Notes: a model not told the origin generated them from the sequence alone. DNA of 64,000 nucleotides from Prochlorococcus marinus XMU1402 (GCF_017696205.1 NZ_JAAORD010000002.1:1-64000); one strand, 5' to 3'. Shown: positions 8,005-16,532, counted from the stretch's first letter. Numbers and translations: made by a program.

Positions 8005-8128
8005 AGTCATATACTTTTTCCTGGTCTAATATCTCCCTCTTATAACCCTCAGCAAGCTCATCATTATATCTGCACTCTTCAATTATTTTTACTATCTCGG
8101 AGATAGCTATAGTTTTTCGATCTTGCAT
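8003..8128 (-). CDS. Possible small soluble protein (41 aa)
   Basis: An ATG ORF beginning MQDRKTIAISEIVKIIEECR and rich in charged helix-forming residues. It lies alone in about 370 bases of otherwise empty DNA. Its stop codon falls within a module-end repeat, so it may be chance. No relative is recognised. Confidence 0.35.
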   Translation of the reverse strand: MQDRKTIAISEIVKIIEECRYNDELAEGYKREILDQEKVYD

Positions 8129-8224
8129 GTTAAAAACTTCTCTATATATATAGAAACGAATTTCGAATAAAAATCAAATATCATTTATAGAATTAAAGAG
8201 AAGAAAAATAATCTTTGATATTTA

Positions 8225-8542
8225 ATGTTGCGACTTCTTCCTTTACCGATTTTTATTTGCATTTATCTATTCTCTTGGTGGAGATGTAAAAAAAATATTA
8301 TCGCTAGTGATAAGCAACTAAAACCTTGCATTGATTGGGCATATATAAAAAATTTACCTCTTCCTCCCAAACCTTCATTCGTAGAGTTTTATATTGTTTA
8401 TGTTTCTTCTTTTTTAAAATTTCCCTTTGGGATAATTATTCAAGCACTACCTTTCGCAAAGAAGGTAAGATACTACGAAAGAGAAATGAAATTAATATTT
8501 GATAAATGGAATTTAGAAAAAATTAAAAAAATAATCAACTGA
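8225..8542 (+). CDS. Small membrane-anchored hypothetical protein (105 aa)
   Basis: One N-terminal helix (LLPLPIFICIYLFSWW) and a second hydrophobic stretch (FYIVYVSSFLKFPFGIIIQA), with a basic C-terminal tail. The segment LPLPPKPS links them. It is convergent with the gene at 8572. No family is recognised. Confidence 0.6.
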   Translation: MLRLLPLPIFICIYLFSWWRCKKNIIASDKQLKPCIDWAYIKNLPLPPKPSFVEFYIVYVSSFLKFPFGIIIQALPFAKKVRYYEREMKLIFDKWNLEKIKKIIN

Positions 8543-8571
8543 ATATCTATCAGCCCTCTAATAATTACTCC

Positions 8572-8850
8572 TTATTTCCAGAGTCTATATTTTAAATAAA
8601 TGTAGATAGGAAAAACCACTAAGCTAACTGTAGTGACAAAAGCAAGAATATCCTGCAACATATAAATAGACCCCCAATAAGGAAAATCATCACGGAAAAG
8701 CCTAAAAGGTAGGTATTGAACCTGGAAGAAATAAAACCTCATCAATATAAAATTAAAAACTTCCTCAAACAGGTTCTGAACAATAGGAAAAATAAAAGCT
8801 CCACCCATTATTAATAAAAAGCTCTTAAATACTTTTTTATCTTTATTCAT
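8572..8850 (-). CDS. Small integral membrane protein (92 aa)
   Basis: The start is set at MNKDKKVFKSFLLIMGG; an earlier ATG would add a 13-residue extension that looks unlike a normal start. Three hydrophobic helices are visible (FLLIMGGAFIFPIV, FNFILMRFYFF, LAFVTTVSLVVFPIYIYL). Module 4 cargo; function unknown. Confidence 0.6.
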   Translation of the reverse strand: MNKDKKVFKSFLLIMGGAFIFPIVQNLFEEVFNFILMRFYFFQVQYLPFRLFRDDFPYWGSIYMLQDILAFVTTVSLVVFPIYIYLKYRLWK

Positions 8851-9069
8851 TTCGAAATTATTCCTTATATATAGTATTAATAGCTCCACTGGTTAGCTTC
8901 TGCCCTGGCTTTCATATAGCACTCGTGAAGTTGAAGAGCCCCTCCTGACTAATATCATTTAATGTCATGCAATAGCAGTTTGCAATACTCTGTCTCAAAT
9001 TGGTTACTATAACTACTATTTATTCAAGCCATAACAAAAGTCTCAAGAATATTAGAGAAATAGTCACGA

Positions 9070-9115
9070 GTGCTTTGGGAGCACTAGGTCGCAGGTTCGA
9101 ATCCTGTCGCTTATA
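9070..9115 (+). repeat. tRNA-Pro 3' fragment 4
   Basis: Identical to the tRNA up to TCCTGTCGC, then CTTAT-like bases replace CCCGA, so the last acceptor bases are changed. This is the first copy from the left with sequence decay. Confidence 0.93.
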
Positions 9116-9137
9116 CTCTTAAAAACAAAGTCATACT

Positions 9138-9163
9138 AGCGAGTCTCCCAACTCGCTTTTTTA
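9138..9163 (+). terminator. Terminator after tRNA fragment 4
   Basis: AGCGAGT/ACTCGCT stem, 6-nt loop and a run of T, at the equivalent position to 2145 and 6743. Confidence 0.78.
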
Positions 9164-9187
9164 TTTCTTACTGTCTCATCTTGCGAA

Positions 9188-9209
9188 AGGGGCACTCTAG
9201 GGGGCACTC
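9188..9209. repeat. Module 5 left-end repeats (GGGGCACTC x2)
   Basis: GGGGCACTC occurs at 9189 and 9201, 12 bp apart. The right end of module 5 (about 13229-13245) has two GAGGG words 12 bp apart but not the same nonamer, so the ends match only loosely. Confidence 0.5.
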
Positions 9210-9247
9210 GTTTGAAGTACTTTGATCTAAAATGTGCCTACTAATAA

Positions 9248-9496
9248 CTAGAAATAACTCCTGAAGATACTTGTTTTCTTCCATCCCTCATCCAGTAGTT
9301 GTTTATATTCCTTCCTAGCTGCTTCGATAGTTTCAACTCTGCTTCCCTTCATAACTGGTTTACTACTCCTTTTATATACGCATCCATAACTAATCATCAT
9401 TGCATCAATACTGGGACTAGGCTTCGATACATCCTCAAATGGTTCAAATACTTTTATCCTATTTCTTTCATTATTTATAAGAATAAATCTCTCCAT
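9248..9496 (-). CDS. DUF1651 family protein
   Basis: The 82 residues end in the family-typical helix EAARKEYKQLLDEGWKKTSI, with KVFEPFEDVSKP and KPVMKGSRVE before it. DUF1651 is a small family of unknown function common in Prochlorococcus and Synechococcus. A close but broken relative lies at 28487. Its start codon overlaps the last base of the preceding gene's stop. Confidence 0.72.
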   Translation of the reverse strand: MERFILINNERNRIKVFEPFEDVSKPSPSIDAMMISYGCVYKRSSKPVMKGSRVETIEAARKEYKQLLDEGWKKTSIFRSYF

Positions 9497-9747
9497 TACT
9501 TGCCTTTAGATAAAAGATAATTTAAAAAAATACCTCCCGAAACTAATAAACATCCCATAGCAACAAATCCAAGTAAATCTATTAATGATTTATCAGTATT
9601 TATTTTTAGAAAAGTTAAAGCAAAAGCTATTGGAGGGAATAATAATATTGTTTTTGGAATTAGCGCCTGATTCCATTTCTTTATATTTGTATCTTCTTCG
9701 TTTAACTCTTGATACATCTTTTCCAGTTTTTTTCTTTCTTCTTCCAT
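9496..9747 (-). CDS. Two-helix membrane protein (83 aa)
   Basis: The start is set at MEEERKKLEKMYQELNEEDT, a charged helix; an earlier ATG adds only MLIAYL. Two hydrophobic helices follow (ALIPKTILLFPPIAFALTF, LLGFVAMGCLLVSGGIFLNY). It is probably cotranscribed with the DUF1651 gene (1-nt overlap). A dispersed repeat (copy B) lies 22 bases upstream and may be its promoter. Confidence 0.65.
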   Translation of the reverse strand: MEEERKKLEKMYQELNEEDTNIKKWNQALIPKTILLFPPIAFALTFLKINTDKSLIDLLGFVAMGCLLVSGGIFLNYLLSKGK

Positions 9748-9768
9748 TAGATAAGCAATAAGCAAATA

Positions 9769-9812
9769 ATTGCTCCCATACTAAAAATTAAGCTCCACCC
9801 TTGCGAGTTAAT
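9769..9812. repeat. Dispersed 44-bp repeat, copy B
   Basis: Nearly identical to copy A at 3575-3618, with the same core ATACTAAAAATTAAG and CCCTTGCGAGTTAAT end. It lies immediately upstream of the minus-strand gene starting at 9747. Confidence 0.65.
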
Positions 9813-9814
9813 TT

Positions 9815-9943
9815 TCATTGATAAATATCGAGTAATTTTATATAAATTCCTAACAATACTAATGTTGCTAAACCTCCTCCAATAAATATATTTGGTTGAT
9901 TATTCCAAAGATTAGTTAAATATTCCATAAAAAAATTACTCAT
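9815..9943 (-). CDS. Single-helix small protein (42 aa)
   Basis: It begins MSNFFMEYLTNLWNNQPN, has one helix (IFIGGGLATLVLLGIYIKL) and ends LLDIYQ. A relative with the same plan (short helix with LW, one membrane span, ending in LL-N-K-YQ) is found at 18805. Two copies in the same window support it being a real gene family. Confidence 0.6.
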   Translation of the reverse strand: MSNFFMEYLTNLWNNQPNIFIGGGLATLVLLGIYIKLLDIYQ

Positions 9944-10086
9944 TGTAGATTTGTTTATTTTTTCCATTTTAATTACGTATCTATCATTAATAGATCAATA
10001 AAATCTTCCCAAAAAATTTTTTAAAAAAAAAGGGATTTATAAAAGAATACTAAACATCTTTTCTTTTTTTAACTTTTTAAAAAAAG

Positions 10087-13000
10087 TTATTTTTCCAATG
10101 AATCGTAGAAATCCTTAGTAGAAAGATTGCCAGGCCAATCAAATATTTTACGGTCAGCAGAATCTAAAAGTATGAAATATAGATCACAGCCTTTTAGTTT
10201 ATCGATTAGTTCTATAATCTCTTCTGCAGCCTCTTTCAATGAAGTTTTCAGAACTTTTCTCCTTATAGCTATTTCATTTAGATATTCTAGTTTAAAACCA
10301 TAGGCTTCTAACTCATTCCTTTTCTCATATAGAAATGATTTTTGGTTGGGTATGTTTCTAATATCAATTCTAAAAAGATTTGGAATAACTTTTCTTTTGT
10401 ATGGAAATTTAGCCCATTTTTCTGTTGGAATTATTTTTTCATCTTTAATAAATTCAGAAATAGAATTATCTTTTTCAGACAAAAAAATCAGTTTTTCCTT
10501 CGCTCGAGAACAGGCAACATAAAAAAGTTTCCTTTCATCTTCAATTAGAACTTCAGGATAATCACCAAATATTCTCATAAATTGAGAACTTGGATGAATT
10601 TTACCAAAATTGTGAGGATTGATAATTATTACAGTGTCAGCTTCACCGCCTTTAGCACTATGTGCAGTTGATGCCTTTACTGCATAAGAATAAAGATGTT
10701 TTTGATAAACCTTAGCTAGAAACTCTTCAAGAAGTTTTATACCATTATCTTTTTTCTCTTCTATAAATTTTAGATTATTATCATCTCTCCTTAACCTTAG
10801 CGATAGATTTTTAACACGTGATAAGACATAAGAGAATTTAATTTTTTCTTCTATACGTTTTTCAACTTGACTTCTAAATCTTGATTCAAAATTTGTAATT
10901 TTGATTAGGAAAGGTATAACTCTTAACAATGAGGAGATGATAATGTCGGAATTAAATAAGAAACTTTCAGATTCAACCATCTCTAATTCATTTAATTTAA
11001 AGTTAAAAATCTCACCCTTTAATTTATGGTTTGAATCACTATATTTTGAAATTACCCCATTATTTTCCATTATTGAATTACAAAAATCTACTATGGGCTT
11101 TGCGCTTCTGAAGTTTGTCGTTAAAAAAAGTTCTTTTGGGTTTTTAAAATAATTTGCGAAATTATTAAAATATTTCAAATCTGAACCCATAAACCTATAA
11201 ATCATTTGCCAATCATCACCTACAGCATTTATTAATAAGTTATTTGAAACTTTTAGGATAGTTTTTATCAATTCCTGATAAATGAAAGAAAAGTCTTGAA
11301 ATTCATCAATAAAAAGGAATTTTAATTTTTTGAAATTTACTTTAATATTCCCCTTTTCAGTTTCAAAATTTGTTTCCCCACTTTCTATCTTTGAAATACA
11401 ATTCCACATAATTTCAGGGAAATTAGTCATTTTTTGTTCTTTCAAATAGTGTTTATATTTTTTATAAATGCTTGGTAAAAGATCAATAAAGTCTTTTTCT
11501 TCATCAGTAATAGGTTCGTAGTTAAATATAAAGTCATCAATTTCATTTAGATCATTCGAAATTGTATTTAATCTATTTACAGATTGTTCAACAAGTTCTT
11601 CAAAAGCTAATTCTATTTTTCTCCTAATTTTTTCAATAATTTCTTCATCAGATAGTCTCTTAATTTTAAGATTTAAATTATTTTCTTCGCAAATATTCTT
11701 GAGCTTCTTCGTGAGCATAAAGTAATCCTCTTCTCGTCCTTCCATGAAATCAGCTCCAAAAGTTTGGAAGTCTTCTTTTGTAAGCTCAAGTATCAAATAT
11801 TTATTTCTTCCGTAAAATTCTTGTTTATATTCAACTTCCTCTTCATACTCTTTATTTCCTAATAGTCCATAATATTCAATTATTAATTTCTCTTTAGGCA
11901 GATAAAAATCAGGATAAATTTTCTTTCCTTTAAAACTAAAAGGTCTCTCATAGATAAAATCTATATCATGTTCAAATAAGAAATCGCCAATTCTTTTCTC
12001 TCCCCTTGATTTAATAACAACTCCATTAATCGTTTCATTTTTTAATTTATACCTGAGTTGATTTAACTCTTTTTGAGTATATTTTTCAGTGGCATTAATC
12101 CATTTCTCCCAATCTGATCTAAATGATTTTAATAATAAACTTTTTAACTTTGAAGAATTTACATTTTCTTTATTAAGAAATTCCTTAACGATCCTTTTTA
12201 TTATTTGATTTTGCTCAAGATCCCTAGCTATTTTTTTATCCCTTTTAGAAAATGAATTTGATAATCTGTCAAAATTCATAATTGGGAAATATTGTTTATT
12301 TTTTAATTCAGCCTTATTTATAAGTTTTAAAACTCTATTTTTTAAATCTTCCCTAGCTGAAACATTGAATGTTAATGCAAGTAATTCATCATGAGAATAC
12401 CCAAGATAGTAAATTAAGAAAATAATTTTTGTTGCTACCATTTCGGTTTTACCACTACCCGCTCTTGCGGTCATTCTTATAGAAGAATCAGTATCAATAA
12501 TGAATTTAATTTGTTCTTCAGTTGGCGCTCTTAATCCAATTTCTTTAATCCATTCAGTAGCTATTTCTTTTTTGATCTCAATCAAGTCGCTTAATTCCAA
12601 ATTCTGACCAATTTCTTCTGCAATTTTTTTGATATTCAAGTTCCAATTTATCCTTATCCCATTTCTAGTTGTATTTAAAATTTTCCTTATTTTTAATTTT
12701 GCTTCTTTCTCTTTTTCTATCTTTATCTGTCTTTCTCGTTTCTCTCTTAACTCTTTTTCTTCTTTTTCTTTAAGAAGTTTTTGATTAGCCTTTTCATAAA
12801 TAACACTCAATATTTGTGTTAATTGAAACCCAGTAATTTCTGAACCTTTAAGTTTTATTGATTTGAGAGCCTCTGGATTAAGTCTTCTTTGAGAGATGTC
12901 ATTTAATAATTGAATGAAATGTTTAAGAGCAGAATTTCCTACGAGATTAATTTGGCCATTTTTATATTGATTATGTAACTCATAAACCAATTCTTTGTAT

Positions 13001-13140
13001 GCTAATTGGGCCTCTTCAAATTTTTGATTAAATATACAAAGAATTGTCTTATTAAAAAGAACTATTGAATTTGATGAGAGACTATTTAAACCTATATTAT
13101 TTGCTTTTTTATATAAATATTTAGAAAGGTTATTTTTCAT
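10087..13140 (-). CDS. UvrD/Rep-family helicase with nuclease-like insert
   Basis: A superfamily-1 DNA helicase of 1017 residues. The N-terminal 200 residues are helical with a charged coiled coil (about 118-150). Walker A is ARAGSGKT near 225-232; then come LLALTFNVSA, Walker B FIDEFQDFS, GDDWQMIYRF, TTNFRSA, STAHSAKGGEADTV and VACSRAKEKL. Between the first motifs, about residues 376-455, sits a segment with PDFYLPKEKLIIEYYG that looks like a PD-(D/E)XK nuclease core. It is the main cargo of module 5. A role in repair or phage defence is plausible but not shown. Confidence 0.88.
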   Translation of the reverse strand: MKNNLSKYLYKKANNIGLNSLSSNSIVLFNKTILCIFNQKFEEAQLAYKELVYELHNQYKNGQINLVGNSALKHFIQLLNDISQRRLNPEALKSIKLKGSEITGFQLTQILSVIYEKANQKLLKEKEEKELREKRERQIKIEKEKEAKLKIRKILNTTRNGIRINWNLNIKKIAEEIGQNLELSDLIEIKKEIATEWIKEIGLRAPTEEQIKFIIDTDSSIRMTARAGSGKTEMVATKIIFLIYYLGYSHDELLALTFNVSAREDLKNRVLKLINKAELKNKQYFPIMNFDRLSNSFSKRDKKIARDLEQNQIIKRIVKEFLNKENVNSSKLKSLLLKSFRSDWEKWINATEKYTQKELNQLRYKLKNETINGVVIKSRGEKRIGDFLFEHDIDFIYERPFSFKGKKIYPDFYLPKEKLIIEYYGLLGNKEYEEEVEYKQEFYGRNKYLILELTKEDFQTFGADFMEGREEDYFMLTKKLKNICEENNLNLKIKRLSDEEIIEKIRRKIELAFEELVEQSVNRLNTISNDLNEIDDFIFNYEPITDEEKDFIDLLPSIYKKYKHYLKEQKMTNFPEIMWNCISKIESGETNFETEKGNIKVNFKKLKFLFIDEFQDFSFIYQELIKTILKVSNNLLINAVGDDWQMIYRFMGSDLKYFNNFANYFKNPKELFLTTNFRSAKPIVDFCNSIMENNGVISKYSDSNHKLKGEIFNFKLNELEMVESESFLFNSDIIISSLLRVIPFLIKITNFESRFRSQVEKRIEEKIKFSYVLSRVKNLSLRLRRDDNNLKFIEEKKDNGIKLLEEFLAKVYQKHLYSYAVKASTAHSAKGGEADTVIIINPHNFGKIHPSSQFMRIFGDYPEVLIEDERKLFYVACSRAKEKLIFLSEKDNSISEFIKDEKIIPTEKWAKFPYKRKVIPNLFRIDIRNIPNQKSFLYEKRNELEAYGFKLEYLNEIAIRRKVLKTSLKEAAEEIIELIDKLKGCDLYFILLDSADRKIFDWPGNLSTKDFYDSLEK

Positions 13141-13364
13141 ACATTTTTAGCTTCAGTACTAAAAGTATTTTCTTATCTAAGACTATTATGAACTTACAGC
13201 AGTTCTTTGGAAACTTAATTATGTTTTGGAGGGGGAGCTAGAGGGTAAATACATGTAATAACAAGTATGAATAATGAGACTGATTACATATCAAAATTAC
13301 CAAAATTATTGTTTTTATTAAAGCTATAAGTAAAGTCTCAGTACTTTCTTAAAAATAACGCCCA

Positions 13365-13410
13365 GTGCTTTGGGAGCACTAGGTCGCAAGTTCGAATCCT
13401 GTCGCTCCGA
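13365..13410 (+). repeat. tRNA-Pro 3' fragment 5
   Basis: Matches the tRNA 3' half with two changes (GCAAG for GCAGG, CGCTCCG for CGCCCCG). It marks the end of module 5. Confidence 0.93.
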
Positions 13411-13432
13411 CTCTTAAAAACCAAGTCATACT

Positions 13433-13459
13433 AGAGAGTTTCCCAGACTCTCTTTCTTA
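13433..13459 (+). terminator. Terminator-like hairpin after tRNA fragment 5
   Basis: AGAGAGT/ACTCTCT stem with a 7-nt loop, then TTTCTTAT. It is a third stem sequence at the same position, still perfectly paired. Confidence 0.65.
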
Positions 13460-13471
13460 TCGGAAAAATAC

Positions 13472-13504
13472 GACGGCAGCTAGAGCCGTCAAATTACCGT
13501 CAAA
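13472..13504. repeat. Module 6 left-end repeats (CCGTCAAA x2)
   Basis: CCGTCAAA occurs at 13486 and 13497, 11 bp apart, with the inverted half GACGG at 13472. It is matched by 14969/14980 at the module's right end. Confidence 0.7.
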
Positions 13505-13575
13505 ACAATTTTTTATTAGAACTATTTTTAAGAAAGGTGGAAAACATATGACAATCACATTATTATTTAGCAACG

Positions 13576-14955
13576 ATGCTTTTGTTAATGCGTTTAAAAA
13601 AATCAATAATCTCAATAATTTCTTTTGGGAGCTTCTTTGGTCTATCCACCTTCTCCTCTTTATCAGAAAGTTCAATTGCAGCGAAAATTAATTGTGAATC
13701 TCCAGTTCACAGAGGTAAACATAAGGATTGTGTTGATAAAGATGGCCGACCTAAGAGAAAAGAACTAATTGATCCTGATACTGGCCTTTCTGTTGTTGAA
13801 ATGGAAAGTGACATATTGTGGAACAGAATCCCAAGAAGAAATAAAGTTCCTTATGAGCAGATAGTTAAATCCACATCTAGTTTTGATGGGAGTACTGAGT
13901 ATGTTGTTTATGATCGGAATTATAAATTTAGTTATCCATATGAATCCACCGTTTTTACAAAGTGGTCATCAGATTATGTAAGAGGCATTTGGACTTTAAA
14001 AGCAGGTTGCGGTCTTATAGCTTGCACTGCAGGATATGAAACAGATGGTGGAGATTTACCTTCCCCTCTAGAAGTAAAATTCGCTGGGAGAACTTATTCT
14101 TTGTACGGAGATGATGGCAAATTTATGCTTCCTAATAGATTTGTAAACGATATCAAAAACGCAAAAACCTATGATGGATTATCAATAAGAGTACGACGTA
14201 CTGTAGTTCCTATAGGAGAAAAAACTGTTGAAAAACTATCTCTTCTTTATAAAAAATCAATTAAAAAATGGGATTTACCAAAGATTGCTATAAACATAAA
14301 AAACATAAAAAAGAATCCCTCAATTAAAGAAATTGCAGGAAGCTCACTTCCCAGTGTAGTTACTGTAAGAGCTGGAAGTGGGCAAGGGACTGGTTTTTTT
14401 ATTACTGACGGAGGTACTATACTTACCAATAGGCATGTTGTTAGTGGAGCATCCAATAAAGAAATCCTTATTGATACTGTTTCCGGAAGACAATATAAAG
14501 GTAAAGTTACTTTTATAAGTAGAGAAGATGATTTTGCAATCATTGATGTAAAGGGCACTGATCTTCCAAAAGCATTGCCTATCTGCTATTCAAATTATCC
14601 AATGGCAGGAGAAGATGTGGTTGCATTAGGCTCTCCTCTTGGTTTGTCAAACACAGTTACTAGGGGGATTGTAAGCGCTTTGAGAAGATCAGGAAGTGAC
14701 TTTGATTCAATTGTTATGAGTGGCTCTTCATTAATTCAAACTGATGCTGCAATAAATCCCGGTAATAGTGGAGGGCCTCTTTTAAACGAGAATGGAGAAG
14801 TTATTGGAGTAAATACATTTGGTAAAACCTCCAGCGAAGGTTTGAATTTTGCTGTTTCAATAGTTGATATAATGCAACAACTTAAAGTGAGAAGACCTGG
14901 TGGGCTAGAAGCCTTAGAAATGAAGTTAAACTCTTGTGGCAACAAGTTCAATTAA
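13576..14955 (+). CDS. Secreted trypsin-like serine protease (DegP-related, no PDZ)
   Basis: A signal peptide (core IISIISFGSFFGLSTFSS) is followed by about 200 residues of unrecognised cysteine-containing region, then a chymotrypsin-fold protease domain (about 255-440). Its catalytic residues are His in TNRHVV (about 287), Asp in DDFAIIDV and Ser in NPGNSGGPL (about 398). There is no PDZ domain, unlike HtrA. It would act in the periplasm or outside the cell. The second ATG at 13588 (MRLKKS) is an equally likely start. It is the sole cargo of module 6. Confidence 0.87.
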   Translation: MLLLMRLKKSIISIISFGSFFGLSTFSSLSESSIAAKINCESPVHRGKHKDCVDKDGRPKRKELIDPDTGLSVVEMESDILWNRIPRRNKVPYEQIVKSTSSFDGSTEYVVYDRNYKFSYPYESTVFTKWSSDYVRGIWTLKAGCGLIACTAGYETDGGDLPSPLEVKFAGRTYSLYGDDGKFMLPNRFVNDIKNAKTYDGLSIRVRRTVVPIGEKTVEKLSLLYKKSIKKWDLPKIAINIKNIKKNPSIKEIAGSSLPSVVTVRAGSGQGTGFFITDGGTILTNRHVVSGASNKEILIDTVSGRQYKGKVTFISREDDFAIIDVKGTDLPKALPICYSNYPMAGEDVVALGSPLGLSNTVTRGIVSALRRSGSDFDSIVMSGSSLIQTDAAINPGNSGGPLLNENGEVIGVNTFGKTSSEGLNFAVSIVDIMQQLKVRRPGGLEALEMKLNSCGNKFN

Positions 14956-14968
14956 CAAATTCAAATGG

Positions 14969-14987
14969 CCGTCAATATGCCGTCAAA
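14969..14987. repeat. Module 6 right-end repeats (CCGTCAA x2)
   Basis: CCGTCAAT at 14969 and CCGTCAAA at 14980, 11 bp apart, matching 13486/13497. A CCCCGCATCTATTT stretch follows, as CCCCGCAACTATTT does in module 3. Confidence 0.7.
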
Positions 14988-15075
14988 TATATGCAAGTTT
15001 GTCATGTCAAATTAAGCAAACCCCGCATCTATTTAGTCATTGCGTGTAGACAAAGTGTCCTAATAGATTTGTTAA

Positions 15076-15121
15076 ATGCTTTAGGAGCACTAGGTTGCAG
15101 GATCTAATCCTATTGCTCCGA
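15076..15121 (+). repeat. tRNA-Pro 3' fragment 6 (decayed)
   Basis: Aligns over its full length to the tRNA 3' half with several substitutions (ATGCTTTAGG, GGTTGCAGGATCT, TATTGCTCCG). Confidence 0.88.
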
Positions 15122-15198
15122 CTCTATCAAATCAAGTTCATACTAGCGAGTTACCCAGACCTGCTTTTTTATTGCTTTTACTTGTTGGCTCATCGCTA

Positions 15199-15217
15199 CC
15201 AACAAATAGCCAACAAA
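15199..15217. repeat. Module 7 left-end repeats (CCAACAAA x2)
   Basis: CCAACAAA occurs at 15199 and 15210, 11 bp apart, with the inverted half TTGG at 15185. The pair recurs at 15728/15739. Confidence 0.7.
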
Positions 15218-15236
15218 TTTAATAATTTCAAGAATT

Positions 15237-15635
15237 TCAAGGATATTCTTTTCTTGCTTTCGCAACAGCTAATTTCCCGCCACTTTTTTTAGATTGCGCA
15301 GTAACTGTCCACTCATAGGTATGTGTTCCGCTTGGTGGGCAAGGAGATTTGTATATAAATGCACCTGGCTCTATTACATTTTCTCCAAAGTATTCAATTT
15401 TTCCTCCGCCATGATTAAAACTTGGAGCATTCTTGTCTTTCATTTTAAATTTGATAAATTTTGTGCCTTTAGGTACATTATTGAGAGTAAAAATTGGATT
15501 TGATACTTTGTTTGGATAACCAGTTGTACATTTTTTTATATCTCCCCATTCAAAAGAAATGGAAAATTCTTCTGCCAAGCATGATACTGGAGTAGCCAAA
15601 ATGGTACCAAAAATCAAAAATGATTTTATGTTCAT
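15237..15635 (-). CDS. PEBP-like (YbhB/YbcL) secreted protein
   Basis: The signal peptide MNIKSFLIFGTILATPVSCLA is followed by a phosphatidylethanolamine-binding-protein-like domain. KFKMKDKNAPSFNHGGG corresponds to the DPDAP...H region and CPPSGTHTYEWTVTA to the PxGxHxY motif. At 132 residues it is slightly short for the family. It is the only cargo of module 7. Ligand and role are unknown. Confidence 0.72.
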   Translation of the reverse strand: MNIKSFLIFGTILATPVSCLAEEFSISFEWGDIKKCTTGYPNKVSNPIFTLNNVPKGTKFIKFKMKDKNAPSFNHGGGKIEYFGENVIEPGAFIYKSPCPPSGTHTYEWTVTAQSKKSGGKLAVAKARKEYP

Positions 15636-15727
15636 TAAATTTCAAGTAAGTATTTATTTTAAATTTAGCATTTTCAAAGTTTTTTTTTCCTTTAAAACTT
15701 TTTTCGAAATAAGTAATCAAATATTCG

Positions 15728-15746
15728 CCAACAAATAACCAACAAA
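15728..15746. repeat. Module 7 right-end repeats (CCAACAAA x2)
   Basis: CCAACAAA occurs at 15728 and 15739, identical in word and spacing to 15199/15210. Confidence 0.7.
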
Positions 15747-15834
15747 TTGTGTTTATTAACTTAATTAATAACTTTAGTTAATTCTTCAAAGAATAGGAAT
15801 GATCTGTAGAATAAGTGCTCTATTTTCCTATTAA

Positions 15835-15881
15835 GTGCTTTGGGAGCACTAGGTCGAAGGTTAAAATCCTGCAGCCCCCGA
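15835..15881 (+). repeat. tRNA-Pro 3' fragment 7 (decayed)
   Basis: The anticodon stem-loop is intact, but the T arm has lost its consensus (GAAGGTTAAAATCCTGC) and one C is inserted in the acceptor strand. A single GCGGACAAA (15955) with the inverted half GTCC (15942) follows at the start of module 8. Confidence 0.9.
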
Positions 15882-15969
15882 CTATAATAATCCAATTCTT
15901 AGAGAGTTTTTCCAGTCTGTCTTTTTAATTTCTTATATTCTGTCCTCAATGATTGCGGACAAAATATGC

Positions 15970-16383
15970 TTAATTGAAAGGGAAAGTATTCTTAGTAGGA
16001 GATATAAAAAGTACTTCAAAAACAATTCCAGTCAAACCAATAGGCAATACCCAAATACCAATAAATCTATGATCAAAAAATCTTAAATGATCTTCACCCC
16101 TGAAAACACTTCGTAAAGAAGTAAATAGAGTTTCAGGTTGTTTATAAGATGGCCCATTTACAGAAGGAGAATATGGCTTGACAAAGGCTGAAGAAGCAGA
16201 AAACTTTGCGATTTTTCTTAAAAAATAAATAGGTAAAACCCATATAGCAACGAATCTTCCACCAAGCCACTGTCTCGCATTAGGGAGAGCATACTCTTTA
16301 ATAGATTTATTCTCTGGCATTCCAGATTCCAAATTCTTATAAATTTTTTCTAATGTAGACTCATTACTTGATTTATTGATCAT
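15970..16383 (-). CDS. Membrane protein with duplicated IWVLPI segment (137 aa)
   Basis: Two hydrophobic segments share the motif RF-(V/I)-(A/G)-IWVLPI: GGRFVAIWVLPIYFLRKIAK (around residue 42) and DHRFIGIWVLPIGLTGIVFE (around residue 105). The protein looks like an internal duplication with a 45-residue linker. It lies beside photosystem-like small proteins, which suggests a thylakoid location, but no family is recognised. Confidence 0.65.
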   Translation of the reverse strand: MINKSSNESTLEKIYKNLESGMPENKSIKEYALPNARQWLGGRFVAIWVLPIYFLRKIAKFSASSAFVKPYSPSVNGPSYKQPETLFTSLRSVFRGEDHLRFFDHRFIGIWVLPIGLTGIVFEVLFISPTKNTFPFN

Positions 16384-16426
16384 TTGATTTTCAGAAAAAA
16401 TTACTTTAAAAGGTGTAATAAATAAA

Positions 16427-16532
16427 AATATTCCTAACTACTAAAATAACTAAAACGTAGTTAGGAATATTTTCGTTGGCTAGGTTCATAGAGACGGAAT
16501 CTATACCGTTGCAGATTCGCCAAATATCTACA
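16427..16532. ncRNA. Structured RNA element, copy A
   Basis: It begins with a perfect 15-bp inverted repeat (arms 16427-16441 and 16457-16471, 15-nt loop). Then come an AGGTTC box, an ACGG/CCGT hairpin and a 3' hairpin with AGAT...ATCTAC. Copy B at 16661-16766 repeats this plan. It could be a stand-alone sRNA or, on the minus strand, the leader of the gene starting at 16383 (44 bases away). The strand is unknown. Confidence 0.5.
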
